The position numbers were made by a program, and so were the translations under genes. From Flavimobilis massiliensis (GTDB taxonomy: Bacteria > Actinomycetota > Actinomycetes > Actinomycetales > Cellulomonadaceae), in NCBI RefSeq assembly GCF_900240335.1, contig NZ_LT964979.1, positions 2,790,001 to 2,854,000 of the forward strand: DNA of 64,000 nt. Reading direction: 5' to 3'. Positions within the stretch are counted from its first letter, which is position 1, and each line of letters starts with the position of its first letter. Below, one piece after another: positions 9,151 through 17,397 of the stretch. The notes under the pieces were generated by a model. It was not told the origin of the DNA and made no database searches. It was given only the letters and a program-made list of their open reading frames with translations.

Positions 9151-9156
9151 CGATCC

Positions 9157-9258
9157 ATGCTCCACGACACCCAGCACCGAATGTGCGACCTCGGCCGGCC
9201 CGCGCGCCGCGCCGAGGAGTGTCGACGCTTCGAGCGCTGTTGCCGTAGCACTCGCTGA
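9157..9258 (+). CDS. Leaderless 33-residue Cys-containing leader peptide, candidate attenuator
   Basis: Reads MLHDTQHRMCDLGRPARRAE followed by ECRRFERCCRSTR. Four cysteines sit at positions 10, 22, 28 and 29, an adjacent Cys-Cys pair (TGT TGC, 9238-9243) being five codons before the stop. TATGGT at 9145-9150 implies leaderless translation. Hairpins start 5 nt after the stop, and the next gene is a cysteine-type ABC transporter. Leaderless poly-cysteine ORFs that sense cysteine supply are known ahead of mycobacterial sulfur genes; the parallel here is inference. No function is expected for the peptide itself. Confidence 0.6.
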   Translation: MLHDTQHRMCDLGRPARRAEECRRFERCCRSTR

Positions 9259-9611
9259 CGTCCCCGGCGCGCACGCGCCGGCCTGAGTCCGCGACGCGGA
9301 ACGGTCCGCCCAAGGCGGTGTGCGTCGCCCACCGACGCGACCTGCTCACCCGCTCCTCTGCCGACGGTCCCAGGACCGACCCGCGACGACCCTCGCACCT
9401 GCCGGCCCTGATGACCGTCGCGCGAGGTGCCGGGCAGGCATGGCGTCGTCCGACCTACGGGTGAGCCCGCACGTACCAAGCCCTCGCCCCGGGACCGCGC
9501 AGCAGCGCGACCACCTGCGATCGGCCCCACCCGCACGTCCACCTTCGTCACGCCGTCGCACCCCGTGCCCGGCGTCGCGCCCTCGCGTCCGTACATCCCC
9601 AAGGAGAGATC
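9259..9611 (+). promoter_or_regulatory. Structured 5' leader of the cysteine-type ABC transporter operon
   Basis: 353 nt without a convincing gene. A perfect 7-bp hairpin CCGGCGC-gcac-GCGCCGG lies at 9264-9281. It is followed by overlapping complementary blocks: TCCGC (9288-9292), GCGGA (9296-9300), TCCGC (9305-9309) and GGCGG (9314-9318), which allow 1:2, 2:3 and 3:4 pairings. Such exclusive pairings fit an attenuator, but GC-rich DNA makes chance pairing common, so this needs folding analysis. Short ORFs here have no start-site support. Confidence 0.5.
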
Positions 9612-10514
9612 ATGACCACCACCCCTGACACGTCGCCCGAGACCGCGGCGCCCGACAAGCGCCGACGCGCCACGCTGCTCACCGCGATCGTCGTCGTCGT
9701 CCTCGCCGTCGCCGCCGTCGGCGGCTGGCTGCTCTTCGGCGGCTCGAAGGCCGAAACCACAGGGGCACGCACCGTCGCTCAGATCAAGGACTCCGGCAAG
9801 GTCCGCATCGGCGTCTTCTCCGACAAGGCGCCGTTCGGCTCGGTCGACTCCTCGGGCACCTACGTCGGCTACGACATCGAGTATGCGAAGCGCGTCGCGA
9901 AGGACCTCGGTGTCACGCTCGAGCTCGTCCCCGTCGAAGCGGCCGCGCGGGTCGAGTTCCTCACGAGCGGCAAGGTCGACATCATCCTTGCCAACTTCAC
10001 GGTGACCGACGAGCGTGCGCAGAAGGTCGACTTCGCCAAGCCGTACCTCAAGGTCTCGCTCGGCGTCGTCAGCCCCGACGACGCCCCTGTCACCGACATC
10101 GCCCAGCTCGACGGCAAGGACGTCCTCGTCGTCCGTGGCACGACCGCCGAGACCTACCTCGAGGCCAACCACCCCGAGGTGAAGATCCAGAAGTACGAGC
10201 AGTACACCGAGGTCACCAACGCCCTGCTCGACGGCCGCGGCGCTGCCTGGGTGACCGACAACACCGAGGCGCTCGCCTGGGCGAAGAACAACGACGGCTT
10301 CTCGACCTCGATCGCGTCGCTCGGCCCGCAGGACACGATCGCGGCCGCCGTCCAGAAGGGGAACACAGACCTTCGCACCTGGCTCGACGACCAACTCGTG
10401 ACGCTCGGCACGGAGAACTTCTTCCACGCCGCGTACACAACGACGCTCGAACCGGTCTACGGCACGGACGTCTCGGCCGACGAGCTCGTCGTCGAGGGCG
10501 GCGTCGTCAGGTGA
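9612..10514 (+). CDS. Amino-acid ABC transporter substrate-binding protein, cysteine-type
   Basis: 300 aa, SBP_bac_3 fold from about residue 55. Residues such as FAKPYLKVSLGVVSPDD, RGTTAETYLEANHPE and the end VYGTDVSADELVVEGG strongly recall the CjaA/cysteine-binding branch as I know it. The N-terminus is unusual: a 20-residue polar tail, then a hydrophobic segment at about 22-46 with no lipobox cysteine, so it looks membrane-anchored rather than lipidated. Good Shine-Dalgarno aaggag at 9600-9605. First structural gene of the operon. Cystine or another polar amino acid remains possible. Confidence 0.88.
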   Translation: MTTTPDTSPETAAPDKRRRATLLTAIVVVVLAVAAVGGWLLFGGSKAETTGARTVAQIKDSGKVRIGVFSDKAPFGSVDSSGTYVGYDIEYAKRVAKDLGVTLELVPVEAAARVEFLTSGKVDIILANFTVTDERAQKVDFAKPYLKVSLGVVSPDDAPVTDIAQLDGKDVLVVRGTTAETYLEANHPEVKIQKYEQYTEVTNALLDGRGAAWVTDNTEALAWAKNNDGFSTSIASLGPQDTIAAAVQKGNTDLRTWLDDQLVTLGTENFFHAAYTTTLEPVYGTDVSADELVVEGGVVR

Positions 10515-10531
10515 CCCCACGCCCCGCCGTC

Positions 10532-10559
10532 GGCGCGGCCCGCCCCCACGGGCCGCGCC
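10532..10559 (+). terminator. Intra-operon hairpin between binding protein and permease
   Basis: Perfect 11-bp stem GGCGCGGCCCG (10532-10542) with CGGGCCGCGCC (10549-10559) and a 6-nt loop. It sits in the 76-nt gap after the binding-protein gene. Such hairpins often act as partial terminators or 3' end stabilisers that leave the binding protein in excess over the membrane parts; that role is inferred. Confidence 0.55.
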
Positions 10560-10590
10560 AACGGCGCGTCCGCGTCCGGGAGCCTCGCCC

Positions 10591-11250
10591 GTGAGCCCCG
10601 ACGTCCTGCTCGAGCACGCGCCGCTGTTCGCGCGCGCGGCCGTCGTCACCGTCCGCATCGCGGCTCTCGGGATCCTCGGGGCTCTCGCCGTCGGTCTCGT
10701 GTGCGCGGCCGTCGAGCACTTCCGCGTGCCCGTCGGCCGACAGGCCGTGCGCGCCTACGTCGAGCTCGCACGCAACACCCCGCTCGTTGTGCAACTGTTC
10801 TTCCTCTACTTCGCGCTGCCCAAGGTCGGCGTCGTGTGGTCGGGGGAGGCGTGCGCGATCATCGGGCTCACCTTCCTCGGCGGCGGCTACATGGCCGAGG
10901 CGCTGCGCTCGGGCCTCGACGCCGTCGACGCGAGCCAGGTCGACGGGGCGCTGAGCCTCGGCATGTCTCGCGGCGCCGCACTGCGGCACGTCGTCCTGCC
11001 GCAGGGCGTCGCGGTCGCCGTCCCCGCGCTCACCGCGAACGTCATCTTCCTCGTCAAGGAGACCTCGGTCGTCTCTGTCGTCGCGCTGCCCGACCTCATG
11101 TACGTCGCCAAGGACATCATCGGTTCGAGCTACGACACCCGCGAGGCGCTTACCCTCCTCGTCGTCGCCTATCTCGTGATCCTCCTGCCCGTCGCGCTCG
11201 GTGCCCGGGCCCTCGAGGGGAGGTGGCGCCGTGCCGGTCTCGGGTCTTGA
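10591..11250 (+). CDS. Amino-acid ABC transporter permease (first)
   Basis: 219 aa, HisM/GlnP type with about five membrane segments. Family features: VELARNTPLVVQLFFLYFAL near the N-terminal third, and the EAA loop GALSLGMSRGAALRHVVLPQG that contacts the ATPase. GTG at 10591 begins VSPDVLLEHAPLF. The end of the gene overlaps the next permease by 20 nt. Forms a heterodimer with the second permease by analogy. Confidence 0.92.
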   Translation: MSPDVLLEHAPLFARAAVVTVRIAALGILGALAVGLVCAAVEHFRVPVGRQAVRAYVELARNTPLVVQLFFLYFALPKVGVVWSGEACAIIGLTFLGGGYMAEALRSGLDAVDASQVDGALSLGMSRGAALRHVVLPQGVAVAVPALTANVIFLVKETSVVSVVALPDLMYVAKDIIGSSYDTREALTLLVVAYLVILLPVALGARALEGRWRRAGLGS

Positions 11251-11907
11251 GGTCCTCCTCGAAGGACGCAACCTCGCGCGGCTGCTCGAAGGACTCGGCA
11301 CGACCGTCGGGATCGCGCTCGCCTCCCTCGCGGTCGCGCTCGTCTGCGGCGTCCCGCTCGGCCTCGCGATGACGCGCCGCGGCGCGCTCGTCCAGGTTCT
11401 CACGCGGGGCTACGTCGAGACGATGCGCATCGTCCCGCAGCTCGTGCTGCTCTTCGTCGTCTACTTCGACCTCGCCCGCCAAGGGCTCGTCTCGCTGTCC
11501 GGGGCGGCGACCTCGATCCTCGTCCTCGGAGCCTGGGGCGCGGCCGAGATGGGCGACCTCGTCCGCGGCGCCGTGACGTCGATCCCCGCCCACCAGGTCG
11601 ACAGCGCCCGAGCGCTCGGGCTCGCGCCCGCTCAGGTCCAGCGGCTCGTCGTCCTGCCGCAGACGCTGCGGCGCCTCGCGCCGCTCACCGTCAACCTCAC
11701 GACGCGCCTCGTCAAGACGACGTCGCTCGTCGTGCTCATCGGCGTCGTCGAGGTGCTCAAGGTCGCCCAGCAGATCATCGACGCCAACCGCTTCGAGCAC
11801 CCCGAGGCCGCCTTCTGGGTCTACGGCCTTGTGCTCGGCCTCTACTTCGTCGTGTGCTACCCGGTCTCGGTGCTCGCACGACGCCTCGAGACCCGATGGG
11901 AGTCACG

Positions 11908-11911
<4 letters not shown>
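11231..11911 (+). CDS. Amino-acid ABC transporter permease (second)
   Basis: 226 aa from GTG 11231 (VPVSGLEVLLEGRNLARLLE), chosen because ggggagg lies just upstream; an in-frame GTG at 11201 would lengthen the overlap with the first permease. HisM-type features: YVETMRIVPQLVLLFVVYFD and EAA loop ARALGLAPAQVQRLVVLPQT. About five membrane segments. Its stop overlaps the ATPase start (ATGA, 11908-11911). Confidence 0.92.
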
Positions 11912-12717
<806 letters not shown>

Positions 12718-12719
12718 CC

Positions 12720-12750
12720 GCGCGGCGCGTCGGGCCTCGATGCGCCGCGC
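12720..12750. terminator. Bidirectional hairpin between convergent genes
   Basis: Perfect 9-bp inverted repeat GCGCGGCGC (12720-12728) and GCGCCGCGC (12742-12750) in the 59-nt gap between the ABC ATPase and the LCP gene, which converge. Confidence 0.55.
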
Positions 12751-12776
12751 CGGGAGCGAGGTGCGGGAGCCGAGTC

Positions 12777-14288
12777 CTAGTTCTTCTCGTCCTCGACGCG
12801 GCCGTCCCCGTCGTAGCGGCCCGGCTCGAGTGACCCGTCACGGACCGCGTCCCAGAAGGCGGGAGCGGTGTCCGGGTCGAGCAGCACGGTCGAGCCCGCG
12901 CCGCCGCCCGGGCGGTAGTCGACGTTCGCGACCGGCGGCGTACCCGTGACGCCGCCCTCGCCCGTCGCGGCCCGGAACGCGAGGGCGAGCCGGCCGAGGT
13001 CGACGATGCTCGTGCCGTCGTCGGCCGCGATCGCACCGAGGCCCGCGTCGATGAGGTCGACCTGCTTGCCCGGGTTGATGACCGTGCCGAAGTTCGCGGC
13101 CTTCTTCGTCACCGCGCCGATGAGCTGACGCTGACGCTCTGCGCGACCGAGGTCGCCCTTCGGATCCGCATAGCGCATGCGGACGAACGCGAGCGCCTTC
13201 TTCCCGTCGACGTCGTGGCAGCCGGGGTTCCACTTGAGCCCCGACCTCTTGTCCCGCACCTTGTAGTCGAGGCACAGGTTGACGCCGCCGACCGCGTCGA
13301 CGAGACCCTGGACCCCACCGAGACCGATCTCGACGTAGTGGTCGACCGTGAGGCCCGTGAGACCCTCGACGGTCGAGACGAGGAGCTCGGGCCCTCCGTA
13401 CGCGTACGACGCGTTGAGCTTGCGGCCGCCGTGGCCTGCGATCTCGGCGAACGTGTCGCGCGGCAGGCTGATGAGAGCGTTCGGACCGTCGTCGGGCACG
13501 TGGAGCAGCATGATCGTGTCCGTGCGGGCGCCCGCCGTGCCGTCGTCGTGGATCGCACCGTCCTCGCGCGAGTCCGAGCCCGCGAGCAGGTACGTCGTGC
13601 CGTCCGTCGCGGCCGCGCCCGAGAGCGCGGCGACGTGCGTGATCTTGCCGTTCGCCCACAGGCCCAGCCCGACGGGCCACGCGATGAGCCCCGCGAGCGC
13701 GAGGACTGCGACGACCGCCGCGATCCTCCCCGGGCGCAGCCGGAAGCTGCGCGACGGGCCGCCGTCCTCCCCGGGACCGTCGGCGTCGAGGTCGAGCGGG
13801 CCGGCCGCGGCAGCCCGCGCAGGCGAGGGACGTGACGCGACGGGCCGGACCGACGCGGGTCGCGCCTCACCCGGACGAGCAGCAGCCGGACGGCTCGCAG
13901 GCCGTGCCGCTCCGGGCGTCGACGACACCGTGCGGCGGGGCCCCGACGTGCCCCCCGCAGCCGCGCTGGACGGCGCAGCACCGCGCGGGCCCGCACCGGG
14001 CTGCGGCGTGCCCGCCGGACGAGCACCCTCGACGGACGGGCGCCCCGACGACGTCGTGCGCGGCGGGACGGACGCCGGCCGGCCAGCGGGCTCGCCTGAT
14101 CGCGTGGCACGCGGGGTGCCGCCCGTCGTCGGCCGGCGCGTCGGGCGTGCAGGGACGTGGGTGACGGGCCCGTTCGCACCGCCGACGGGGACCGCGCCGT
14201 CGTCCGAGGACGGACGCGACGCGCCCGCGCCCTGCGGCGAGAAGCTGGGAGGCGGCGAGCCCTGCGGGCGGCCGGACCGGTCCGTCAT
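12777..14288 (-). CDS. LCP (LytR-CpsA-Psr) family cell-wall glycopolymer ligase
   Basis: 503 aa. Residues 1-185 are a Pro/Ser/Gly/Arg-rich cytoplasmic tail that looks disordered. A membrane segment (GRIAAVVAVLALAGLIAWPV) lies near 188-212 and the extracytoplasmic LCP domain follows, with LLAGSDSRED, ALISLPRDTF, KLNASYAYGGPELL and FVRMRYADPKGDLGRAERQR, covering the conserved Asp and Arg residues. LCP enzymes transfer lipid-linked glycopolymers to peptidoglycan. Encoded beside a glycan-synthesis locus, so it may attach that product. A leaderless short ORF overlaps its start by ATGA. Confidence 0.93.
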   Translation of the reverse strand: MTDRSGRPQGSPPPSFSPQGAGASRPSSDDGAVPVGGANGPVTHVPARPTRRPTTGGTPRATRSGEPAGRPASVPPRTTSSGRPSVEGARPAGTPQPGAGPRGAAPSSAAAGGTSGPRRTVSSTPGAARPASRPAAARPGEARPASVRPVASRPSPARAAAAGPLDLDADGPGEDGGPSRSFRLRPGRIAAVVAVLALAGLIAWPVGLGLWANGKITHVAALSGAAATDGTTYLLAGSDSREDGAIHDDGTAGARTDTIMLLHVPDDGPNALISLPRDTFAEIAGHGGRKLNASYAYGGPELLVSTVEGLTGLTVDHYVEIGLGGVQGLVDAVGGVNLCLDYKVRDKRSGLKWNPGCHDVDGKKALAFVRMRYADPKGDLGRAERQRQLIGAVTKKAANFGTVINPGKQVDLIDAGLGAIAADDGTSIVDLGRLALAFRAATGEGGVTGTPPVANVDYRPGGGAGSTVLLDPDTAPAFWDAVRDGSLEPGRYDGDGRVEDEKN

Positions 14289-14356
14289 GCGTGCACCGCC
14301 GACGGGCCGGCGGCGTCGCGCGAAGCGGGGCTGGGGGCACGGAACGGGCAGGTCAC
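14285..14356 (-). CDS. Leaderless 23-residue ORF coupled to the LCP gene
   Basis: GTG at 14356 starts VTCPFRAPSPASRDAAGPSA then VHA and stop. Minus-strand TAGGAT (14368-14363) ends 6 nt before the GTG. The stop TGA (14287-14285) overlaps the LCP start ATG (14288-14286) as ATGA, so ribosomes finishing here could reinitiate on LCP, whose own start has no Shine-Dalgarno. Whether the peptide has a role is unknown. Confidence 0.5.
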   Translation of the reverse strand: MTCPFRAPSPASRDAAGPSAVHA

Positions 14357-14436
14357 CCGTCGATCCTAGGACGGACCCCCGAGGAGGGGCGGGCGGGTCC
14401 GCGACCGGTGGGTGAGAGAACTGTGGAGATGGCCGT

Positions 14437-14853
14437 TCAGTCGTCGCGCGGGTCGTCCGACGACACTGCGGGGCTGCCCAGGGTCGGAGCGTCGGGCCCC
14501 GCCACGTCTGGGACCACGCCCCTGTCGACGAGCGCAGCCCGCGCGAGCGTGAGTTCGCGCGCGAGTGCCGTGAGCTGCGACTGCATGCGGCTCATGCGCC
14601 GGAACGACGTCGCGATGAAGCTGAGGAACGCGATGACGAGGCCGTAGAGCAGGAGGTCCGCGCCACGACCCACGCCGATGAGGTTCGCGAGCCACGAGAG
14701 GATCGACGGGAAGAGCACCGACGCGGCCGCCCCGACGATGAACGCCACGAGCAGCAGCCGACGGATCGCCTGGTGACGCGCATCCGCCGTCGACCGGTTG
14801 AGGACGACCGCGACCCAGCCGATCGCGACGAGAAGGATGACCTGGATGAGCAC
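14437..14853 (-). CDS. DUF2304 membrane protein
   Basis: 138 aa. Three membrane segments (about residues 2-20, 30-50, 62-84), then a short coiled region RMSRMQSQLTALARELTLAR and an acidic tail. DUF2304 genes typically sit next to polyprenyl-phosphate glycosyltransferases, as here: the stop of the upstream GT2 gene is 9 nt from this start. Likely a membrane partner of that enzyme; the exact role is not known. Confidence 0.9.
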   Translation of the reverse strand: MLIQVILLVAIGWVAVVLNRSTADARHQAIRRLLLVAFIVGAAASVLFPSILSWLANLIGVGRGADLLLYGLVIAFLSFIATSFRRMSRMQSQLTALARELTLARAALVDRGVVPDVAGPDAPTLGSPAVSSDDPRDD

Positions 14854-14862
14854 GACGCCGCC

Positions 14863-15540
14863 TTACCGGAACACGAGGTCGACGAGGATGTTCACCGAGT
14901 TCCACAGCGACTGGCCCTTGCCGCGCGAGTAGTCGGTGTAGAGGACGTGCACCGGGTGCTCACGCCACGGCAGGCGTGTGCGCCCCAGCTGGAGGACGAT
15001 CTCGCTCGCGTGCGCCATGCGGTCCTGCCGCAGCCGCACGCCCCGCGCCGCGTCCGCCCGCATGACGCGCAGCCCGTTGTGCGCGTCCGTGAGCCGCAGG
15101 CCCGTCGACTGGTTCGTGAACCACACCGCGACCTTGAGGACGATTCGCTTGAGCAGGCCCGCGTCCGTACGGTCGTCGAGGAAGCGAGAGCCGAAGACGA
15201 TCGCGACGTCCTCGCGACGCGCGAGGTCGACCATGTCGGCAGCATCCTCGACCCGGTGCTGGCCGTCCGCGTCGAACGTCACGACGTACCGCGCGCCGCG
15301 CGAGAGCGCATACGTGATGCCCGTCTGCAGAGCCGCACCCTGACCGAGGTTCACGGGGTGCTCGAGCACCCGCGCGCCCGCGGCGCGCGCGACCGCGGCC
15401 GAGCCGTCCGACGAGCCGTCGTCGACGCACACGACGTGCGGGAACGTCGGCAGGACGCCGCGCACGACGTCACCCACGACCGCCGCCTCGTTGAAGAGGG
15501 GGACGACGAGCCACGCATCGTCGACGGGAGGGCGGCTCAT
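14863..15540 (-). CDS. GT2 glycosyltransferase, polyprenyl-phosphate sugar synthase type
   Basis: 225 aa. GT-A fold signs: VVPLFNEAAVV at the start, VCVDDGSSDGSAAVA, the DxD-like TFDADGQHRVED and GSRFLDDR. It lacks C-terminal membrane segments, so it resembles DPM1/short GT2 enzymes that load a sugar on polyprenyl phosphate. ATG 15540 (MSRPPVDDAW) is taken as start; minus-strand CACAAT lies 7 nt upstream. An ATG three codons earlier is also in frame. Operon with DUF2304. Confidence 0.9.
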   Translation of the reverse strand: MSRPPVDDAWLVVPLFNEAAVVGDVVRGVLPTFPHVVCVDDGSSDGSAAVARAAGARVLEHPVNLGQGAALQTGITYALSRGARYVVTFDADGQHRVEDAADMVDLARREDVAIVFGSRFLDDRTDAGLLKRIVLKVAVWFTNQSTGLRLTDAHNGLRVMRADAARGVRLRQDRMAHASEIVLQLGRTRLPWREHPVHVLYTDYSRGKGQSLWNSVNILVDLVFR

Positions 15541-15679
15541 GCCCGTCATTGTGGCATCCCGCGAGGTCCCGGCGGACGATCGTCCTCCGGAAGAGCCCTC
15601 CGCGGCGGTAGTCTGACCGAGGTCGGCACCTCGACCGGCGCGCGAGCGCGCCCCCATGTCACCCCTGGACGGAGCTGGA

Positions 15680-16276
15680 ATGGCAGTGCGCATCGCGCCG
15701 AGCGCGGACGTGTCGGACGAGGCCACGATCGGGGAGGGCAGCTCGGTGTGGCACCTCGCGCAGGTGCGCGAGCAGGCCGTCCTCGGCGAGGGCTGCATCG
15801 TCGGCCGCGGCGCCTACATCGGCACCGGCGTCCGCCTCGGTGACCACTGCAAGATCCAGAACTACGCGCTCGTCTACGAGCCCGCCGAGCTCGCCGACGG
15901 AGTCTTTGTCGGCCCCGCCGCAGTCCTCACGAACGACCAGTACCCGCGCGCCATCAACCCCGACGGGTCCCTCAAGGACGCGTCCGACTGGGAGGCGGTC
16001 GGCGTCACCGTCGGGCGCGGCGCCTCGATCGGCGCGCGCGCCGTCTGCATCGCCCCCGTGAGCATCGGCGCCTGGGCGACCGTCGCCGCAGGCGCCGTCG
16101 TCTCCCGCGACGTCCCCGCGCACGCGATCGTCCGCGGCGTGCCCGCGCGCCAGGTCGGCTGGGTCGGCCACGCCGGACACCCCCTGGTCGCCGAGGGCGA
16201 CCGTTTCCGCTGCCCCGCGACCGGCCGGCTGTACGAGGCCGCCGGCGACACCATCAGAGAGGTCGAGAACGCATGA
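15680..16276 (+). CDS. Left-handed beta-helix N-acetyltransferase, WbpD/WlbB-like
   Basis: 198 aa from ATG 15680 (MAVRIAPSADVSDEATIGEG), chosen for ggag at 15671-15674. Hexapeptide repeats such as IGEGSS, VGRGAY and VGRGAS build a left-handed beta helix, with KIQNYALVYEPAELADGVFV and TNDQYPRAINPDG typical of sugar N-acetyltransferases of the WbpD/WlbB type. With the next two genes it fits synthesis of a UDP-2,3-diacetamido-2,3-dideoxy uronic acid: this would be the acetylation step. Overlaps the aminotransferase start by 4 nt. Confidence 0.85.
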   Translation: MAVRIAPSADVSDEATIGEGSSVWHLAQVREQAVLGEGCIVGRGAYIGTGVRLGDHCKIQNYALVYEPAELADGVFVGPAAVLTNDQYPRAINPDGSLKDASDWEAVGVTVGRGASIGARAVCIAPVSIGAWATVAAGAVVSRDVPAHAIVRGVPARQVGWVGHAGHPLVAEGDRFRCPATGRLYEAAGDTIREVENA

Positions 16277-17397
16277 GCGAGCTGGAGTTCATCCCCCCGG
16301 CGAAGCCGATCATCGGCGACGACGAGCGGGCCGCGGTCGACCGCGTCATGCGGTCCGGCATGGTCGCGCAGGGCCCCGAGGTCGCTGCGTTCGAGCAGGA
16401 GTTCGGCGCCCACATGGTCCAGGGCCGTGAGTGCGTCGCCGTGTCCTCGGGGACCGCGGGCCTCCACCTCGGCCTCCTCGCCGCGGGCATCGGCCCCGGC
16501 GACGAGGTCCTCGTGCCGTCCTTCACGTTCGCCGCGACCGGCAACTCCGTCGCCCTCACCGGCGCGACGCCCGTCTTCGTCGACATCGAGCCCGACACGT
16601 TCGCCATGGACCCGGCCGCCGCCGCGGCCGCCATCACCGAGCGCACCGCCGGCATCATGCCCGTCCACCTCTACGGCCACCCCTTCGACGCCCCCGCGTT
16701 CCAGAAGCTCGCCGCCGACCGCGGCGTCCAGCTCTTCGAGGACGCCGCGCAGGCCCACGGCGCGAGCCTCGACGGCGCGAAGGTCGGCACGTTCGGCTCG
16801 TTCGCAATGTTCAGCCTCTACCCGACGAAGAACATGACGTCCGGCGAGGGCGGTATGGTCTCGTGCGCCGACGCGGACGTCGCCCGCAACGTGCGCCTCC
16901 TGCGCAACCAGGGCATGGAGAAGCAGTACGCGAACGAGGTCGTCGGCTTCAACAACCGCATGACCGACATCCACGCCGCGATCGGCCGCGTTCAGCTCGG
17001 CAAGGTCGACGCGTGGACTGCCCAGCGCCAGGCCAATGCCGCGTTCCTCGACGCCGGCCTCGCCGCCGTCGCTGGCGTCGTCGTGCCGCCCGTCCGCGAG
17101 GGTGCCGTGCACGTCTACCACCAGTACACGATCCGCCTCGACGGCGCGACGGGCGCCGAGCGCGACGCCGTCGTCGCCGCGCTCAAGGCCGAGCACCAGG
17201 TGGGCTCGGGCGTCTACTACCCGATCCCCAACCACCGCCTCGCCTCCCTCGAGCACTTCGCTCCGGGGCTCGAGCTGCCCGAGACCGAGCGCGCCGCGCG
17301 CGAGGTCATCTCGCTGCCCGTGCACCCCTCGCTCACCCCCGAGCACCTCGACCGCATCGTCGCCGCCGTCGCGGCCGTCGTCGGGGCAGGTGCGTGA
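16273..17397 (+). CDS. DegT/DnrJ/EryC1/StrS aminotransferase, WbpE-like
   Basis: 374 aa, PLP enzyme. FEDAAQAHGASLDGAKVG carries the cofactor-binding Asp and YPTKNMTSGEGGM the internal-aldimine Lys. C-terminal block VYYPIPNHRL is usual for sugar aminotransferases. In the WbpB-WbpE-WbpD scheme it aminates the 3-keto sugar. Coupled to the genes on both sides (ATGA overlap upstream, one-base overlap downstream). Confidence 0.92.
   Translation: MSELEFIPPAKPIIGDDERAAVDRVMRSGMVAQGPEVAAFEQEFGAHMVQGRECVAVSSGTAGLHLGLLAAGIGPGDEVLVPSFTFAATGNSVALTGATPVFVDIEPDTFAMDPAAAAAAITERTAGIMPVHLYGHPFDAPAFQKLAADRGVQLFEDAAQAHGASLDGAKVGTFGSFAMFSLYPTKNMTSGEGGMVSCADADVARNVRLLRNQGMEKQYANEVVGFNNRMTDIHAAIGRVQLGKVDAWTAQRQANAAFLDAGLAAVAGVVVPPVREGAVHVYHQYTIRLDGATGAERDAVVAALKAEHQVGSGVYYPIPNHRLASLEHFAPGLELPETERAAREVISLPVHPSLTPEHLDRIVAAVAAVVGAGA

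Noticed and set aside
9427..9615. ORF MPGRHGVVRPTGEPARTK in the transporter leader
   Set aside because: Arg/Pro-rich, overlaps the binding-protein Shine-Dalgarno, no start signal.
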